Positions 32,772-42,335 of a DNA stretch of 64,000 nt are shown here, in pieces; the stretch's first letter is position 1, and each line of letters starts with the position of its first letter. The notes under the pieces are model-generated. The model saw only the letters and a list, made by a program, of their open reading frames with translations. It was not told the DNA's origin and searched no databases. Origin of the DNA: an uncultured bacterium (GTDB lineage: Bacteria > Hydrogenedentota > Hydrogenedentia > Hydrogenedentales > CAILVY01); the NCBI GenBank assembly GCA_937951485.1, contig CALEDJ010000038.1:70190-134189 (forward strand), written 5' to 3'. The position numbers and the translations under genes are program-made.

Positions 32772-35231
32772 TCAAGTTGCCGAATTACCCGTTGCGGCGA
32801 TTTCCAGGGTGTGGTCGAGGCGGTAGATCGCCCACGCGGCGAGGACATACACCGCCACGGCGGCGATCATGATCGCCTTGAATCCGAGATGTACGGCGAT
32901 AAGCGTGGCGAGCGACGCGCCGGCCACGGAGGCGCAGCCGTTGATGCCCCACGCCCAGGGAAGGAGTGCATCGTCGCTGTCGGCGGCTTTCTGCAGGCCG
33001 GCGGGGAAGGGTATGCCCATCGCAAAGGCGAGCGGCGCGATCAGCAGCAATCCGATGGGAATCTTCACGAAATCGGGCCAGGCGATGGCGGCGCGGAAGA
33101 CCGCGGGCAGGAATGCGCCGTATAGCGCGGCGATGATCGCGATTGCGATGACGGCGCCCAGGACGAGGCGCGGCGCGCGCAGGCGCGGACTGCGCCACGC
33201 GTAGCAGTGGTGTGCGAAGAGGCTGCCGAGACCGGAAAAGACCAGGAAACCCGTGAGCGCCACGGCCACGGCGTAGACAGGATACGCGAGAAAGAGCATC
33301 AGCCGCTGGATGAACGCGATTTCCAGCAGCATGTAGGCGAGGCCCAGTCCCGCGAAATAGACGATGACCCAGCGTTTGGCGCGGCGCACGGCGGGTCGCC
33401 GCGCCAGCGTGAGCAACGGGACAAGAATGAAGACCGCCGAGGCGACCGCGCCCTGGACCAGCGTCGCCGCCAATGTGATGTAGCCCCACTCGACGAACGG
33501 CGCCCATTGCGCGCCCATGGCGCGCACGAGCCGGGGCAGTGAGGTCCACTTGAAGAATCTGAAAAAATAGGGTTTGTCATCGGTGGCGGGCCGCAGATAG
33601 AACAGGGCGTCGCGCTGTGCCGATTCGCGGTCGCCGAACAGCAGCGTCTTCGCGAAGCGGTAATGCACCGGGTCCTCCAGTACCGTGAAGCGGTTCCCCT
33701 CGTCTTCGCGCATGCCGGGCAGATAACACAGGTCAAAGCCCCGTTCTTCTGAGAAGCGCCGCGCCGCCGCGATTTGCGTGTCGGTCAGCGGGCTTTCAGT
33801 GATCACAATCGTCCCCGTGTTCCACGAGCGGATGAAGGCCAGGCGCTCGGCGGCGGGGCCGCGCCCCGCGCGTTCGCAGGCGGCCACGGCGGTGGCGAAC
33901 ATTTTCAGGCTGTCGCGCGGCGGGGTCTTGAGCCATCGGGTGATGGCGATCATCCCGCCGGGTTGCAGACGTTCCAGGTAGAGCGTGATCGCCTCGACGG
34001 TGTAGAGGTAACTTTCGTTCAGCGCGTGGACGCCCGCCGCCGCCGCATTGAAGGCGTCCAGCAGCGCGATTTGGATGAGGTCGTGACGCTGCGCGTCCGC
34101 CTGCACGTGGCCGCGTCCGTCGGCGATCACCGGGGTCACCTGCGGCAATTCATAAATCGCGCCGGAAAATTCGCGGATTTCCGGGTGTTCGCGCATGAGT
34201 CGGAATACATCGGGATTGACTTCGACCGCCGTGACACGCGGCGCGCCGTGCCATAACGCGGCCAGCACGTCCGTGCCGCCGCCCGCGCCGATGACCAGCG
34301 TATCCGGCTTGTCCAGAAGGTGATACGGAAGCGCGGCGGTGACGCAGTCGAGATAGGCGAAGCGCGACAGGTCGCCGTCGAAGCGGTGCACCGGCGACAC
34401 GCCGCCTGCGTCGAAGAATAGCCCGATCTGCTCGGGCATGGCCCCCTTTTCGCTCCAGGGATAGGAATAGGCGATCTGGCCGGGCGATTCGCGGATCATC
34501 TCGGAGCGCACCGCCGTGATCACGGCGAGCGGGCCGACGGCTTCCGTCACGATCCGCGCGTCGGGAAACTGCATGGCGTAGGACAGACCCTTGTATTCCG
34601 AGACCCGGATGGGCACAAACACCGCCCAGACGGCCGCGCCCGCTGCACCCACCGCCACGACGACATGCCGCGCGCCGACGCCGCAGGCCAGCAGCCATCC
34701 CGCAATCGCCGCCGCCGCAATCAGGGACGGCGCGTACTGCGGGTGCGCCAGATGCAGCAGGGCAACGGTCGCCGCCGCGCCCGCGCCGGACCCCACCATA
34801 TTCGCGCAGTAGAGTTGCCCCACGCCGCCGGTATGCTGCATGAACGCGAGCGTCAGCGACACCGACAGCAGCAGGAATGGCACAGCGAGCACGGCATAAA
34901 GCGCGAAGAGCCAGGCGAACTGCACCGGCTGCGTCGCGAGTTGGAAGGTTTCAAAGGGAATCCGCTGGCTCAGGGCGTAGGACGCGGGCAGACTCAGCGC
35001 GAACACCGGCAGCGCCACGGCCAGCAGCGCGCGCTCCCGCCCGCTGATCCGATGCCGGAACAGGGCGAGCGCCGATCCCCCCGCGCCGAAGCCGAGCATC
35101 GCGATGCTGATGATCATGTAGGCGAAATGATGCCACTGCGCGATGCTGAAGATGCGCGTCAGCGCCACCTGCTGCGCGATGCCCGCCGCGCTGATGCAGA
35201 ATACGGCGGCATGTATCGAGAAACGTTTCAT
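32772..35231 (-). CDS. Polytopic membrane protein with spermidine-synthase-like methyltransferase domain
   Basis: An 819-residue protein. Membrane segments fill about 1-205 (seven helices) and about 570-805 (six or more helices). Between them, residues about 215-520 form a Rossmann domain of the spermidine synthase type: TLVIGAGGGTDVLAALWHGAPRVTAVEVNPDVFRLM is the nucleotide loop, then VIADGRGHVQADAQRHDLIQIALLDAFNAAAAGVHALNESYLYTVEAITLYLERLQPGGMIAIT. Such fusions are common in environmental bacteria and have no assigned reaction. The start MKRFSIHAAVFCISAAGIAQQVALTRIFSIAQWHHFAYM is typical of the fusion family. It lies 60 bases after the PPC-domain gene on the same strand. Confidence 0.82.
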   Translation of the reverse strand: MKRFSIHAAVFCISAAGIAQQVALTRIFSIAQWHHFAYMIISIAMLGFGAGGSALALFRHRISGRERALLAVALPVFALSLPASYALSQRIPFETFQLATQPVQFAWLFALYAVLAVPFLLLSVSLTLAFMQHTGGVGQLYCANMVGSGAGAAATVALLHLAHPQYAPSLIAAAAIAGWLLACGVGARHVVVAVGAAGAAVWAVFVPIRVSEYKGLSYAMQFPDARIVTEAVGPLAVITAVRSEMIRESPGQIAYSYPWSEKGAMPEQIGLFFDAGGVSPVHRFDGDLSRFAYLDCVTAALPYHLLDKPDTLVIGAGGGTDVLAALWHGAPRVTAVEVNPDVFRLMREHPEIREFSGAIYELPQVTPVIADGRGHVQADAQRHDLIQIALLDAFNAAAAGVHALNESYLYTVEAITLYLERLQPGGMIAITRWLKTPPRDSLKMFATAVAACERAGRGPAAERLAFIRSWNTGTIVITESPLTDTQIAAARRFSEERGFDLCYLPGMREDEGNRFTVLEDPVHYRFAKTLLFGDRESAQRDALFYLRPATDDKPYFFRFFKWTSLPRLVRAMGAQWAPFVEWGYITLAATLVQGAVASAVFILVPLLTLARRPAVRRAKRWVIVYFAGLGLAYMLLEIAFIQRLMLFLAYPVYAVAVALTGFLVFSGLGSLFAHHCYAWRSPRLRAPRLVLGAVIAIAIIAALYGAFLPAVFRAAIAWPDFVKIPIGLLLIAPLAFAMGIPFPAGLQKAADSDDALLPWAWGINGCASVAGASLATLIAVHLGFKAIMIAAVAVYVLAAWAIYRLDHTLEIAATGNSAT

Positions 35232-35291
35232 GATTTGCCTCGACCCACGCCATTGACTTCCTTGACCGGCCTTTGGGGATATCCTGCCACG

Positions 35292-37631
35292 TCAATGGAT
35301 TTCAATGGAAATGGCCGGCAGGACGCCGGCCGGCGCACGCTGTAACCTGGCCGCCGGATTGTCTTTCTGCGCCTCCGCTGTCTCGACGAACGCTTTGACA
35401 ATCAGGTTGTCTTGATAGCCCGTTTCCAGGCTGCTTCCCTCATCCCGAAGCCGGAAGGCCAGTCCGATGGGCGTGACACACACGTTTTCGATGGAGACAC
35501 CCGGCGGCGCTTCGTCAAGTTCAAGCCGCACATGCGGCAGGAGCGGATGCCTCGGCGTCCGTATCCGCACAAGGGCGCTGCCGCCCCTGGGAATACGCAC
35601 CGGCATGGGATCGGCCAGGCGCACCATTGGCGCGCCGCCCCGCCGGCGAAGCACAGCGGCCAGCAATTCCGCCGAAGGAACCAGATGCCTCGGCAGGAAG
35701 GCCTGCATCATGTCTTCGGAGGGCGCGGCGCGCCGCACGACCATTTCGCCGCCAATCTCAGCGCGCCCTTCAAGGATCAGGGCGGTTGGCGCGGCGGGCG
35801 CTCGAGGCGCGGCGGACAGCGTCATTCTCATCTTGTCGTGCCCGCGCGGGATGCGTCCGCCCTCGAGCGAGATGAAGTCGGGCGCATCGGCCAACGCCAC
35901 TTCGATCTCGCCGTCAAAGCCGTCCAGTCGCACCGCATGGACGCAGATCGTCGCGGACCTTCCGGCGGGGATGTTCACGGACGAGGGCACAACCAGAAGA
36001 GCGAAGTCGGGCCGGGGCGGCCCGACGCGCAGCCGGTAATTCCAGGCATCGCCGCCCTGTCGCTGCGTATCCGAGACCTCCACGTAATAAACGCCTGTTT
36101 GCGGCAGGCGCGCCGCGAGTCGGGCGTCCGCGTGGTGTGTCAACAACTCGAAGCGCCGGTCCTTGTGGTCATCATTCCATTGCAGCACGCGGCCCGAGCC
36201 ATCCATCAGCCGCAACAGAGCGTCCATTGGCGAGTTCAACCGGCGGGCAAACACCTCTGCGACAATTTCTTCTCCCGCACGCCCTTCGAAGGCAAACACA
36301 TCCACGTCATTTGGATTCGCAACGGTTCCGTTGACAATTTTCGGCACACTGACCCGCTGCGCGGTCTCCGCGCAGTCGTTCGGTTCGATTTCCTTCGTTT
36401 CAGGCAAATCGTCCACCGCATACAGGAACTCGTTGGACTGGTTACCGTTTGCGAAAACCGCGGCGCGGCGGATGCCTGTTTCATCCCCGCGCGTATCCAG
36501 ATACAGCCGTTCGCCGGGCAAGTTGCACCCGGCCATGGTGACAACCGTTTCCTCACCGACGCGCCCGCCCAAGGGAAATATGTGCGAGACGAATGGCAGT
36601 TCCCCCAAAACGATGCGATATACAAAATCCTCACGCCCGCGATAGAGCGCATCGCGGATTTCGATTTCATAGTCGGCATCCGACGGGAGGGTATGGACAA
36701 GCACCGGGTCCGGGTCATAGCGGTAATCGTCGGCGCAGGCCAGTTCAATGCCCCAGGCGTCGTACAGACACACCGTGGCCTGAAACCAACCGGGGACCGC
36801 ATCGGCCAGGTAAGGGATCAGCCGCCGGGCCGCCACCCGCACCACGAGTTGCTGTCCCTTCTTGCCGCGAAAGCGAAACCGGTCCACATCGCCGGGCATG
36901 ATCTGACCGTTCAACACGGCGGGCGGCGTAATGGGCGCCGTTTCCGGCAGGGGAAACGCAATCTGCGGGTCGTTTGGCTCCTGCTCATGGATTTCGGGCA
37001 ACACGCCTACCTGAAAACGGATGGGATTGGTCAGGCCGGCGGCGGTGCGGATTCGCAGTTCCCGCTCACCCGGCGTCGCATCCGCGCTGATCCTGATTTC
37101 GATGGCGACCATTTCGGCCAGTTGCATGTTCATTTGTCGCTTGCGGAAACGCCGGATTTCATGCACGACACCCGCCAGTTCCCGCAGACTCATGCGCTCG
37201 ATGTTATTCAAAAGGGGGTGGTCGGGGAGTGTGACGGGCTTCAATGCGTTCAGGGCCGGCCGGCGCCTGTCGGCGACCCCGAACGCCGTGGCGGACGGAA
37301 CCCTTTTCCTGTCCTCGCTTGGGAGTTCCGCGCGACGCTTTTCCCAACTTTCCCGAAGACGACGTTCCAGTTCGCGCCGCTGGTCCTGATCAAGATTCCT
37401 CAGCGGGCGGTAATAATGGACGACCTCGGCGTGAACGCCGTCGCCGGAAACGATTACGCTGTCCGTGCCCCGAAGCGCCTGTCCCCCGGCAAGCGCGTGC
37501 ACAACCGTCCCCTGTTGTCCGCCGGCAGGATAAAGATACCCGACGCGCGGTTCACGCGCCGCCTGCTGCGCCCATGCGCCCGCCGCGCATAGAAACGCCG
37601 CCGAAAGAAGAAATCTTCGGACGAGTTTCAT
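35292..37631 (-). CDS. Exported PPC-domain protein of the DUF1549/DUF1501 operon
   Basis: Exported 779-residue protein. The signal peptide covers about 1-21 (VRRFLLSAAFLCAAGAWAQ). At least two bacterial pre-peptidase C-terminal (PPC) domains are seen. One is near 225-345 (EQEPNDPQIAFPLP, GQIMPGDVDRFRFRGKKGQQLVVRV), and another near 415-525 (EIEPNDCAETAQRV, GTVANPNDVDVFAFEGRAGEEIVAEV, ending in VYYVEVSDTQRQGGDAWNYRLRV). This is the companion found beside DUF1549 and DUF1501 genes in planctomycete genomes. ATG at 37631 has GGGAG six bases upstream and follows the DUF1501 stop by 16 bases. The role is unknown. Confidence 0.85.
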   Translation of the reverse strand: MKLVRRFLLSAAFLCAAGAWAQQAAREPRVGYLYPAGGQQGTVVHALAGGQALRGTDSVIVSGDGVHAEVVHYYRPLRNLDQDQRRELERRLRESWEKRRAELPSEDRKRVPSATAFGVADRRRPALNALKPVTLPDHPLLNNIERMSLRELAGVVHEIRRFRKRQMNMQLAEMVAIEIRISADATPGERELRIRTAAGLTNPIRFQVGVLPEIHEQEPNDPQIAFPLPETAPITPPAVLNGQIMPGDVDRFRFRGKKGQQLVVRVAARRLIPYLADAVPGWFQATVCLYDAWGIELACADDYRYDPDPVLVHTLPSDADYEIEIRDALYRGREDFVYRIVLGELPFVSHIFPLGGRVGEETVVTMAGCNLPGERLYLDTRGDETGIRRAAVFANGNQSNEFLYAVDDLPETKEIEPNDCAETAQRVSVPKIVNGTVANPNDVDVFAFEGRAGEEIVAEVFARRLNSPMDALLRLMDGSGRVLQWNDDHKDRRFELLTHHADARLAARLPQTGVYYVEVSDTQRQGGDAWNYRLRVGPPRPDFALLVVPSSVNIPAGRSATICVHAVRLDGFDGEIEVALADAPDFISLEGGRIPRGHDKMRMTLSAAPRAPAAPTALILEGRAEIGGEMVVRRAAPSEDMMQAFLPRHLVPSAELLAAVLRRRGGAPMVRLADPMPVRIPRGGSALVRIRTPRHPLLPHVRLELDEAPPGVSIENVCVTPIGLAFRLRDEGSSLETGYQDNLIVKAFVETAEAQKDNPAARLQRAPAGVLPAISIEIH

Positions 37632-37647
37632 GGAATGCTCCCGTATT

Positions 37648-38970
37648 TCATGTGATTTCAGTCAAGCGAGCGCCGCGCAATTCACCCGGCGCGGAAGGAG
37701 GCAATACCCGCACATCCAGGCCGCGCGGGTTGGGCAACGGCCCGTCCGGGGCTATGCCGAGCAGTTCATAGATGCCGGCGATGAGGTCCGCCGGGTACAC
37801 AGGCCGCGATGCAACCTCCTCACCCCGAGCGTCTGACCCGCCCACCACGTGCCCGCCTTTGAAACCGCCCCCGGCCACCATCGCGCAGAAACATGCGCCG
37901 TAATGCCCGCGCCCCCCGTTCCAAGGGGGACTCCATTGAACACGCGGCGTGCGCCCGAACTCGCCGCTCCACCAGACAATGGTGCTGTCGAGCAGGCCGC
38001 GTTCCGAAAGGTCCTGCAGCAACGCGGCCATGGCGCGGTCCATTTCAGGCAGTTTGCGGCGCATGATCTCGAAATGCTGCTTGTGCGTGTCCCATCCCTT
38101 ATAGTTGATGGTGACATACGGAACGCCATGTTCCACCAGTCGGCGCGCCGCGAGACAGGACTGACCGAACGTGTTTCGCCCATAGCGCTCGCGCGTCGCC
38201 TCGTTTTCTTCGTTCAGGTCAAATACGCGGCGGGCCTCGCCGAAGATGAGGTCGCTGGCGGCGTCGCCGCAACGCTCAAATGCCTCGAAGCGCGGATGGT
38301 CCGGCATTTCCCGCCCCAGCGAATCGAGGGCTGCGAGCAATTCCCGCCGGTGCTGCTGCCGTTCGTCTGTAACGTTTTCCAGGACAATGCCCTCGACCGC
38401 GAAGCGCCGTTGATTGGGGTCGCCCCCGGTGGCGAAAGGTTTGTATCGCTGCCCCAGAAAACCCGCCTCAGAGAAACGTCCCTGCGGTTCCGTCAACACG
38501 ATATAGGGGGGAGCGATGCCCGCATACCCGTGGTCATATCCCTTGAATGCCGAAACGACAGCGCCCACGGCGGGATAGACCAGCCTGCCGGGCATGCGCC
38601 CCGTCTGCACCAGGTACGAAGCGGTCTCATGGGCGTTGACGCCGTGGGTCATGCTGCGGATGAGGGCATACTTGTCGGCCTGCTGCGCCAACTGGGGCAA
38701 CGCGGCATTGATCCGTATGCCGTCCACGTTGGTGGCGATGGCTTTGTCCAGGGGACCGCAATAGTCGTAGCCGGCGTCAGGTTTTGGATCGAAGGTATCG
38801 AGATGACTCGGCCCGCCCCACATCCAAATCTGGATGACCGCTTTTGCGCGGGCTGCCTTGGCCGCGGGATGCGTGCGGGCGTGCCCCGGAAACGCCAGCC
38901 CCGCGGCGCCGGCCAGACCGCGCAGAAGGGCTGTGCGCCGCGTGATTCTTTCTGTATGGCGCTCGTCCAT
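37648..38970 (-). CDS. DUF1501 family exported protein
   Basis: Protein of 440 residues from the DUF1501 family, which has an alkaline-phosphatase/sulfatase-like fold. A Tat-like signal is seen at the N-terminus (TRRTALLRGLAGAAGLAFPGHA; RR at residues 11-12). Family motifs include IQIWMWGGPSHLDTFDPKP, the segment VDGIRINAALPQLA, RSMTHGVNAHET, GWDTHKQHFEIM, TIVWWSGEFGRTPRVQ and GRGHYG. ATG at 38970 has TGGAG eight bases upstream and follows the DUF1549 stop by 36 bases. The family always travels with DUF1549/DUF1553 proteins; the activity has not been established to my knowledge. Confidence 0.93.
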   Translation of the reverse strand: MDERHTERITRRTALLRGLAGAAGLAFPGHARTHPAAKAARAKAVIQIWMWGGPSHLDTFDPKPDAGYDYCGPLDKAIATNVDGIRINAALPQLAQQADKYALIRSMTHGVNAHETASYLVQTGRMPGRLVYPAVGAVVSAFKGYDHGYAGIAPPYIVLTEPQGRFSEAGFLGQRYKPFATGGDPNQRRFAVEGIVLENVTDERQQHRRELLAALDSLGREMPDHPRFEAFERCGDAASDLIFGEARRVFDLNEENEATRERYGRNTFGQSCLAARRLVEHGVPYVTINYKGWDTHKQHFEIMRRKLPEMDRAMAALLQDLSERGLLDSTIVWWSGEFGRTPRVQWSPPWNGGRGHYGACFCAMVAGGGFKGGHVVGGSDARGEEVASRPVYPADLIAGIYELLGIAPDGPLPNPRGLDVRVLPPSAPGELRGARLTEIT

Positions 38971-39006
38971 GACGTTATCTCCACAAGAACGTTTATTGCC
39001 TCGATT

Positions 39007-40569
39007 TCAATGGCGATAAAGAAACTCCTTGGAGTTGATGAGCGCCCAAACCAGGTCCTCGGCGGCCTGTTGCGGAGTGACCTGGCCCGCCGACGCGTAC
39101 CGCATCACCGCCGCCACTTCATCTTCTGTGGGGAATCGCGACAGGATGCCGAGGTAGATTTGATCGATGCCCCGGCGGGGATTGCCCCGCGAAGACGCCA
39201 GAATCTGGCGGATCCGTCTGTTGTTGGCGATGCTGCGTTGCACCTCCGAGGAATTCAGCAAGTACAGGCGCTGCGCATCGGTGGGCTGGTTGCTGCGCTC
39301 GCTTTCAAGGCCCGTATCGCGCGCCGGACGCCCAAAGGTTTCCAGAAACGCGCTGGTGATGCTGCCGTCCGCCAACGCGACCGCACGATGATGTTCCGGA
39401 ATATGGGTGAACGGCTCCGGAATCATGCTGGCGTAGGATTCCCGCGCTCCGAACAGCGAATTGAGCAGGTCGCGGAGCACTTCGGCTTCCAACCGGCGCA
39501 CCGGGTAACATGCAAACAGCGCCTCGGCTTCAGGCGGCTGCGTCGGCGCGACAGCGGACTGCTGATAGGTGGCGGAATTGAGGATAATCCGGTAGATATG
39601 GCGCAGATCATACCCGGCTTGAATCAATTCCGTCTCAAGATACGCCAACAGTTCCGGGTTCACAGGCGGGTTATCCGGGCGGATGTCGTCGGGTTCGTGA
39701 ATGATGCCACGACCCAGCAGCCACGACCAGACGCGATTGACGATGTTCCGCGCAAACCATTCGTTGTCCGGCGCAATCAGCCAGTCGGCGAAAACGATGC
39801 GGGGGTCTTCGCGTGAGGCAATCCGCACGCGCGTGCCGTCGGGCAACACTGCGTCCAGGGGATCGGCGGGCGCGGGGTCAAGACATACGATTTCCTCTTT
39901 CCATTCGTCGGTCTCCTTGAACACAAGGCGCGAAAAAAAGGCCGCCATGTCAGCGCGCCGCTGTTCCGGCCACGCATCGAGGCGCGTCCCCATGAAGGTC
40001 AGCGCAACCGCGCCGGCGATGGCGGTTGGGTCTTTGCCCTGGACGGCGCGGTAGAAGTTCACGGGCGGCGTACGGAAATTGCTGCCGCTGGAAGTCAGCA
40101 AGGCGCGGGCAAAGGCATCGTAGGGCATATTCGATTGAATGGCTTCGCGAATCCAGCGGTGATATGCCTGCACCGCGTTGGGCCACAAATTGATCGGGAA
40201 TTCGGCCTTGACGCGCAGCAGGTCACACCATTTCATTGACCAGTATTCGCTGAATTCGTCACGGCGCAGGAGCGCATCAATACACCGGACGCGCTTGTCC
40301 GCCCGGTGATCATTCAGAAACGCGACCACATCCCGCGGTTCCGGCAGGATTCCAAGGAGATCGAGATGCACCCGCCGGAAAAAAACTTCGTCCGAACACA
40401 CCGCCGCCGGAACAAGACCATGCTTCTGGAGATTGGCATGTACCAATGCGTCTATGACGTTCGTGGCGGCAATCGGGACACCGTAATCAAGCGGATCTTG
40501 GCGCGCGGTTTCCCTCTCGGAGACCGGCCATGTGGCAGCGAAAAGAATGACTGCAAGAAGGGTCTGCAT
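39007..40569 (-). CDS. DUF1549/DUF1553 exported protein
   Basis: Protein of 520 residues with DUF1549 in the first half (NVIDALVHANLQKHGLVPAAVCSDEVFFRRVHLDLLGILPEPRDVVAFL, RVRCIDALLRRDEFSEYWSMKWCDLL) and DUF1553 in the second (WFARNIVNRVWSWLLGRGIIHEPDDIRPDNPPVNPELLAYLETELI and the final ALINSKEFLYRH). A short signal peptide covers about 1-15. ATG at 40569 has AGGAG six bases upstream; the open frame extends to 40755 without support. It is shorter than many relatives, which carry cytochrome or laminin-G domains. It is the first gene of a three-gene operon with the DUF1501 and PPC genes. Confidence 0.92.
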   Translation of the reverse strand: MQTLLAVILFAATWPVSERETARQDPLDYGVPIAATNVIDALVHANLQKHGLVPAAVCSDEVFFRRVHLDLLGILPEPRDVVAFLNDHRADKRVRCIDALLRRDEFSEYWSMKWCDLLRVKAEFPINLWPNAVQAYHRWIREAIQSNMPYDAFARALLTSSGSNFRTPPVNFYRAVQGKDPTAIAGAVALTFMGTRLDAWPEQRRADMAAFFSRLVFKETDEWKEEIVCLDPAPADPLDAVLPDGTRVRIASREDPRIVFADWLIAPDNEWFARNIVNRVWSWLLGRGIIHEPDDIRPDNPPVNPELLAYLETELIQAGYDLRHIYRIILNSATYQQSAVAPTQPPEAEALFACYPVRRLEAEVLRDLLNSLFGARESYASMIPEPFTHIPEHHRAVALADGSITSAFLETFGRPARDTGLESERSNQPTDAQRLYLLNSSEVQRSIANNRRIRQILASSRGNPRRGIDQIYLGILSRFPTEDEVAAVMRYASAGQVTPQQAAEDLVWALINSKEFLYRH

Positions 40570-40774
40570 TGCCTGCTCCTGAGTTCGCAACATCGAACAA
40601 CAGCGGATGTGGCGTCTGACACGCGGTCCTGCCGCCCGAACGAAAATCTGCAAATCGTTAAACACCCTCTCGCAACAGAAGTTCCGGCATGCCGGGGATC
40701 GCCCGGAAAAGGTCCCGACAAGATGTGTTCCGACAGCAAAACAGAAGCGCGGCACGGGCCGTCATAATGCCCGT

Positions 40775-41557
40775 TTATTCGCCGCCCGGCGCGCGGGTCA
40801 GCGGCACGAAACGCACCGGCATGACGCTGCGCTGGCGGATGCTGCCGTCCTCGCGCTTCTCCAGGATCATCAGTTGCTGCACCTGCATCGGCGGGCCGAC
40901 GGGGATCACCATGCGCCCGCCCGGCTTCAATTGCTCCACCAGCGGCGGGGGAATGTGGGCGGCGGCAGCCGTTACGATGATGAGGTCGAACGGCGCATGC
41001 TCCGGCCAGCCGTGATAGCCGTCGCCGGTCTTGACGGTCACATTGTCGTACCTCAGGCGTTTCAGCGTCTCCTCGGCGCGTCGGCTCAGTTCCGGCACGA
41101 TCTCTATCGTATAGACCTCTTTGACCAGTTCCGCGAGCACCGCCGCCTGGTAGCCCGACCCTGCGCCTATCTCCAGCGCCTTGTGCTCCGGTTTGGGCTG
41201 GAGCAGTTCCGTCATGGACGCCACGATGTAGGGCTGCGAGATGGTCTGGCCGTAGCCGATGGGGAGCGGGCGGTCCGCGTAAGCCTGGTCGCGGATTTCG
41301 CGCGGCACAAACTCATGGCGCAACACCTTGCGCATCGCGGCGAGCACCTTGACGTCCTTCACGGCCTGGCGGCCCCACAGGTCGCCCTTCGCGATATCCT
41401 GGCTTACCATGCGTTCGCGTTGCGCCCGATACGGGTCGGACTGGTCCGGCTTCACGTGCTTCTCTGCCGCCGCCGCCCAGGCCGCCAGACAGCCCATCAC
41501 CACACATGCCCGCAACCATCCCCTCCCGTGAATCCCCCGGAGAATAGCGTGCTTCAT
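40775..41557 (-). CDS. pcm: Exported protein-L-isoaspartate O-methyltransferase
   Basis: Repair methyltransferase acting on isoaspartyl residues, 260 residues. The motifs are intact: LPIGYGQTISQPYIVASMTELL, the SAM loop ALEIGAGSGYQAAVLAEL, VYTIEIVPELSRRAEETL, and LKPGGRMVIPVG near the end. The N-terminus adds about 30 residues with a signal-peptide look (GWLRACVVMGCLAAWAAAAEK), so the enzyme should act in the periplasm, whereas the E. coli type is cytosolic. Where SAM would come from outside the cytoplasm is unclear. ATG at 41557 has AAAGGAGG five bases upstream. Confidence 0.9.
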   Translation of the reverse strand: MKHAILRGIHGRGWLRACVVMGCLAAWAAAAEKHVKPDQSDPYRAQRERMVSQDIAKGDLWGRQAVKDVKVLAAMRKVLRHEFVPREIRDQAYADRPLPIGYGQTISQPYIVASMTELLQPKPEHKALEIGAGSGYQAAVLAELVKEVYTIEIVPELSRRAEETLKRLRYDNVTVKTGDGYHGWPEHAPFDLIIVTAAAAHIPPPLVEQLKPGGRMVIPVGPPMQVQQLMILEKREDGSIRQRSVMPVRFVPLTRAPGGE

Positions 41558-41885
41558 GCGCGCCTCCTTTCCCGCCGCGCGGCGGAAGGCATTCCAGAGT
41601 GTGCCGTGCTCCTCTTATCACAACATCCCCAGAGTCGTTTGTCAACTTCTTGGAACAGCGAAAGTCGTTTTCCTTTGGACCGCGGCGGCTTGCCAACGAT
41701 TTCATGCGTCCAGGCTCGCCTGGACGCCCCGCCTGCAAGCCGACCGGTGAAAAGCGCACGCATGGTTTGCGCACTGTAAAATACGAGCGCGCCTGTCTCG
41801 GACCTTGGAACGCAGGGCGACTCGCCTGCCTGGTGCGGCCAAACTGATTCCCAATCATTTTGACGGGGAGGGTTGAAGGAAGTCG
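41558..41885. other. 328-bp gap at the end of the flagellar cluster
   Basis: No gene is seen. The stretch holds the 9-bp stem GCGTCCAGG-CTCG-CCTGGACGC (41706-41727) and a degenerate GCGCA palindrome (41754-41773). Short open frames on both strands read through these repeats. No terminator with a T-rich tail was found directly after the small fliP-linked gene. Confidence 0.45.
41706..41775. repeat. GCGTCCAGG hairpin and GCGCA palindrome
   Basis: A perfect 9-bp stem with loop CTCG lies at 41706-41727. It is followed by CCCCGCCTGCAAGCCG and, at 41754-41775, GCGCACGCATGGTTTGCGCACT. The latter is a diverged copy of the GCGCAAGC-ATG-GCTTGCGC palindrome at 50981-50999, including the CACT that follows it. 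Confidence 0.65.
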
Positions 41886-42335
41886 TTATGCGGCCTTGAA
41901 GATGTTAATGATGTGTTGGAGGAGGGCCTTGTCTTCGCCGGTGGCGACGATCATGAACTTTCCCCGGCGCGCGGCGAGGGTGGGAAGATTCCGGGAAGGT
42001 GCGGCGCCCAGAGATTGCGCCAATCCCCACATCTCGACGATGGCCGTTCCAGGGTCCTGTTTCTGGTATTCGAAATGCCGGGCGATTTTTCCCGCATCGT
42101 CGTATTGGTAGATGTCCACGCGAACGCCCGCCACATACAGGCCGACGTGCGCAATGGATTCCAGTTGGGGCGGCAGGACTTCCGTATACCCTTCTATGGG
42201 CAGGCCGGCGTCGCGGATGGCGGTGGTGATGCGGTCAAAGGTCATGGGTTTTGGGATAATCATCGGCAAAACGGGGAGGAAGGCGAGCAAAATAACCGCA
42301 ACGATGACCACTTTCTTGATGCCTGAAGCGTTCAT
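41886..42335 (-). CDS. Small membrane-anchored protein coupled to fliP
   Basis: Unrecognised protein of 149 residues. One membrane segment at about 6-28 (KKVVIVAVILLAFLPVLPMIIP) is followed by a soluble domain with FDRITTAIRDAGLPIEGYTEVLPPQ, HVGLYVAGVRVDIYQYDDAGKIARHFEYQ and ARRGKFMIVATGEDKALLQHIINIF. The end resembles a small alpha-beta fold. Its ATG overlaps the fliP stop by one base (TGATG), with AAGGAG nine bases upstream. A GTG one codon earlier overlaps by four. It is therefore co-translated with fliP, in the place where fliQ normally stands. A flagellar role is inferred from position only. Confidence 0.75.
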   Translation of the reverse strand: MNASGIKKVVIVAVILLAFLPVLPMIIPKPMTFDRITTAIRDAGLPIEGYTEVLPPQLESIAHVGLYVAGVRVDIYQYDDAGKIARHFEYQKQDPGTAIVEMWGLAQSLGAAPSRNLPTLAARRGKFMIVATGEDKALLQHIINIFKAA

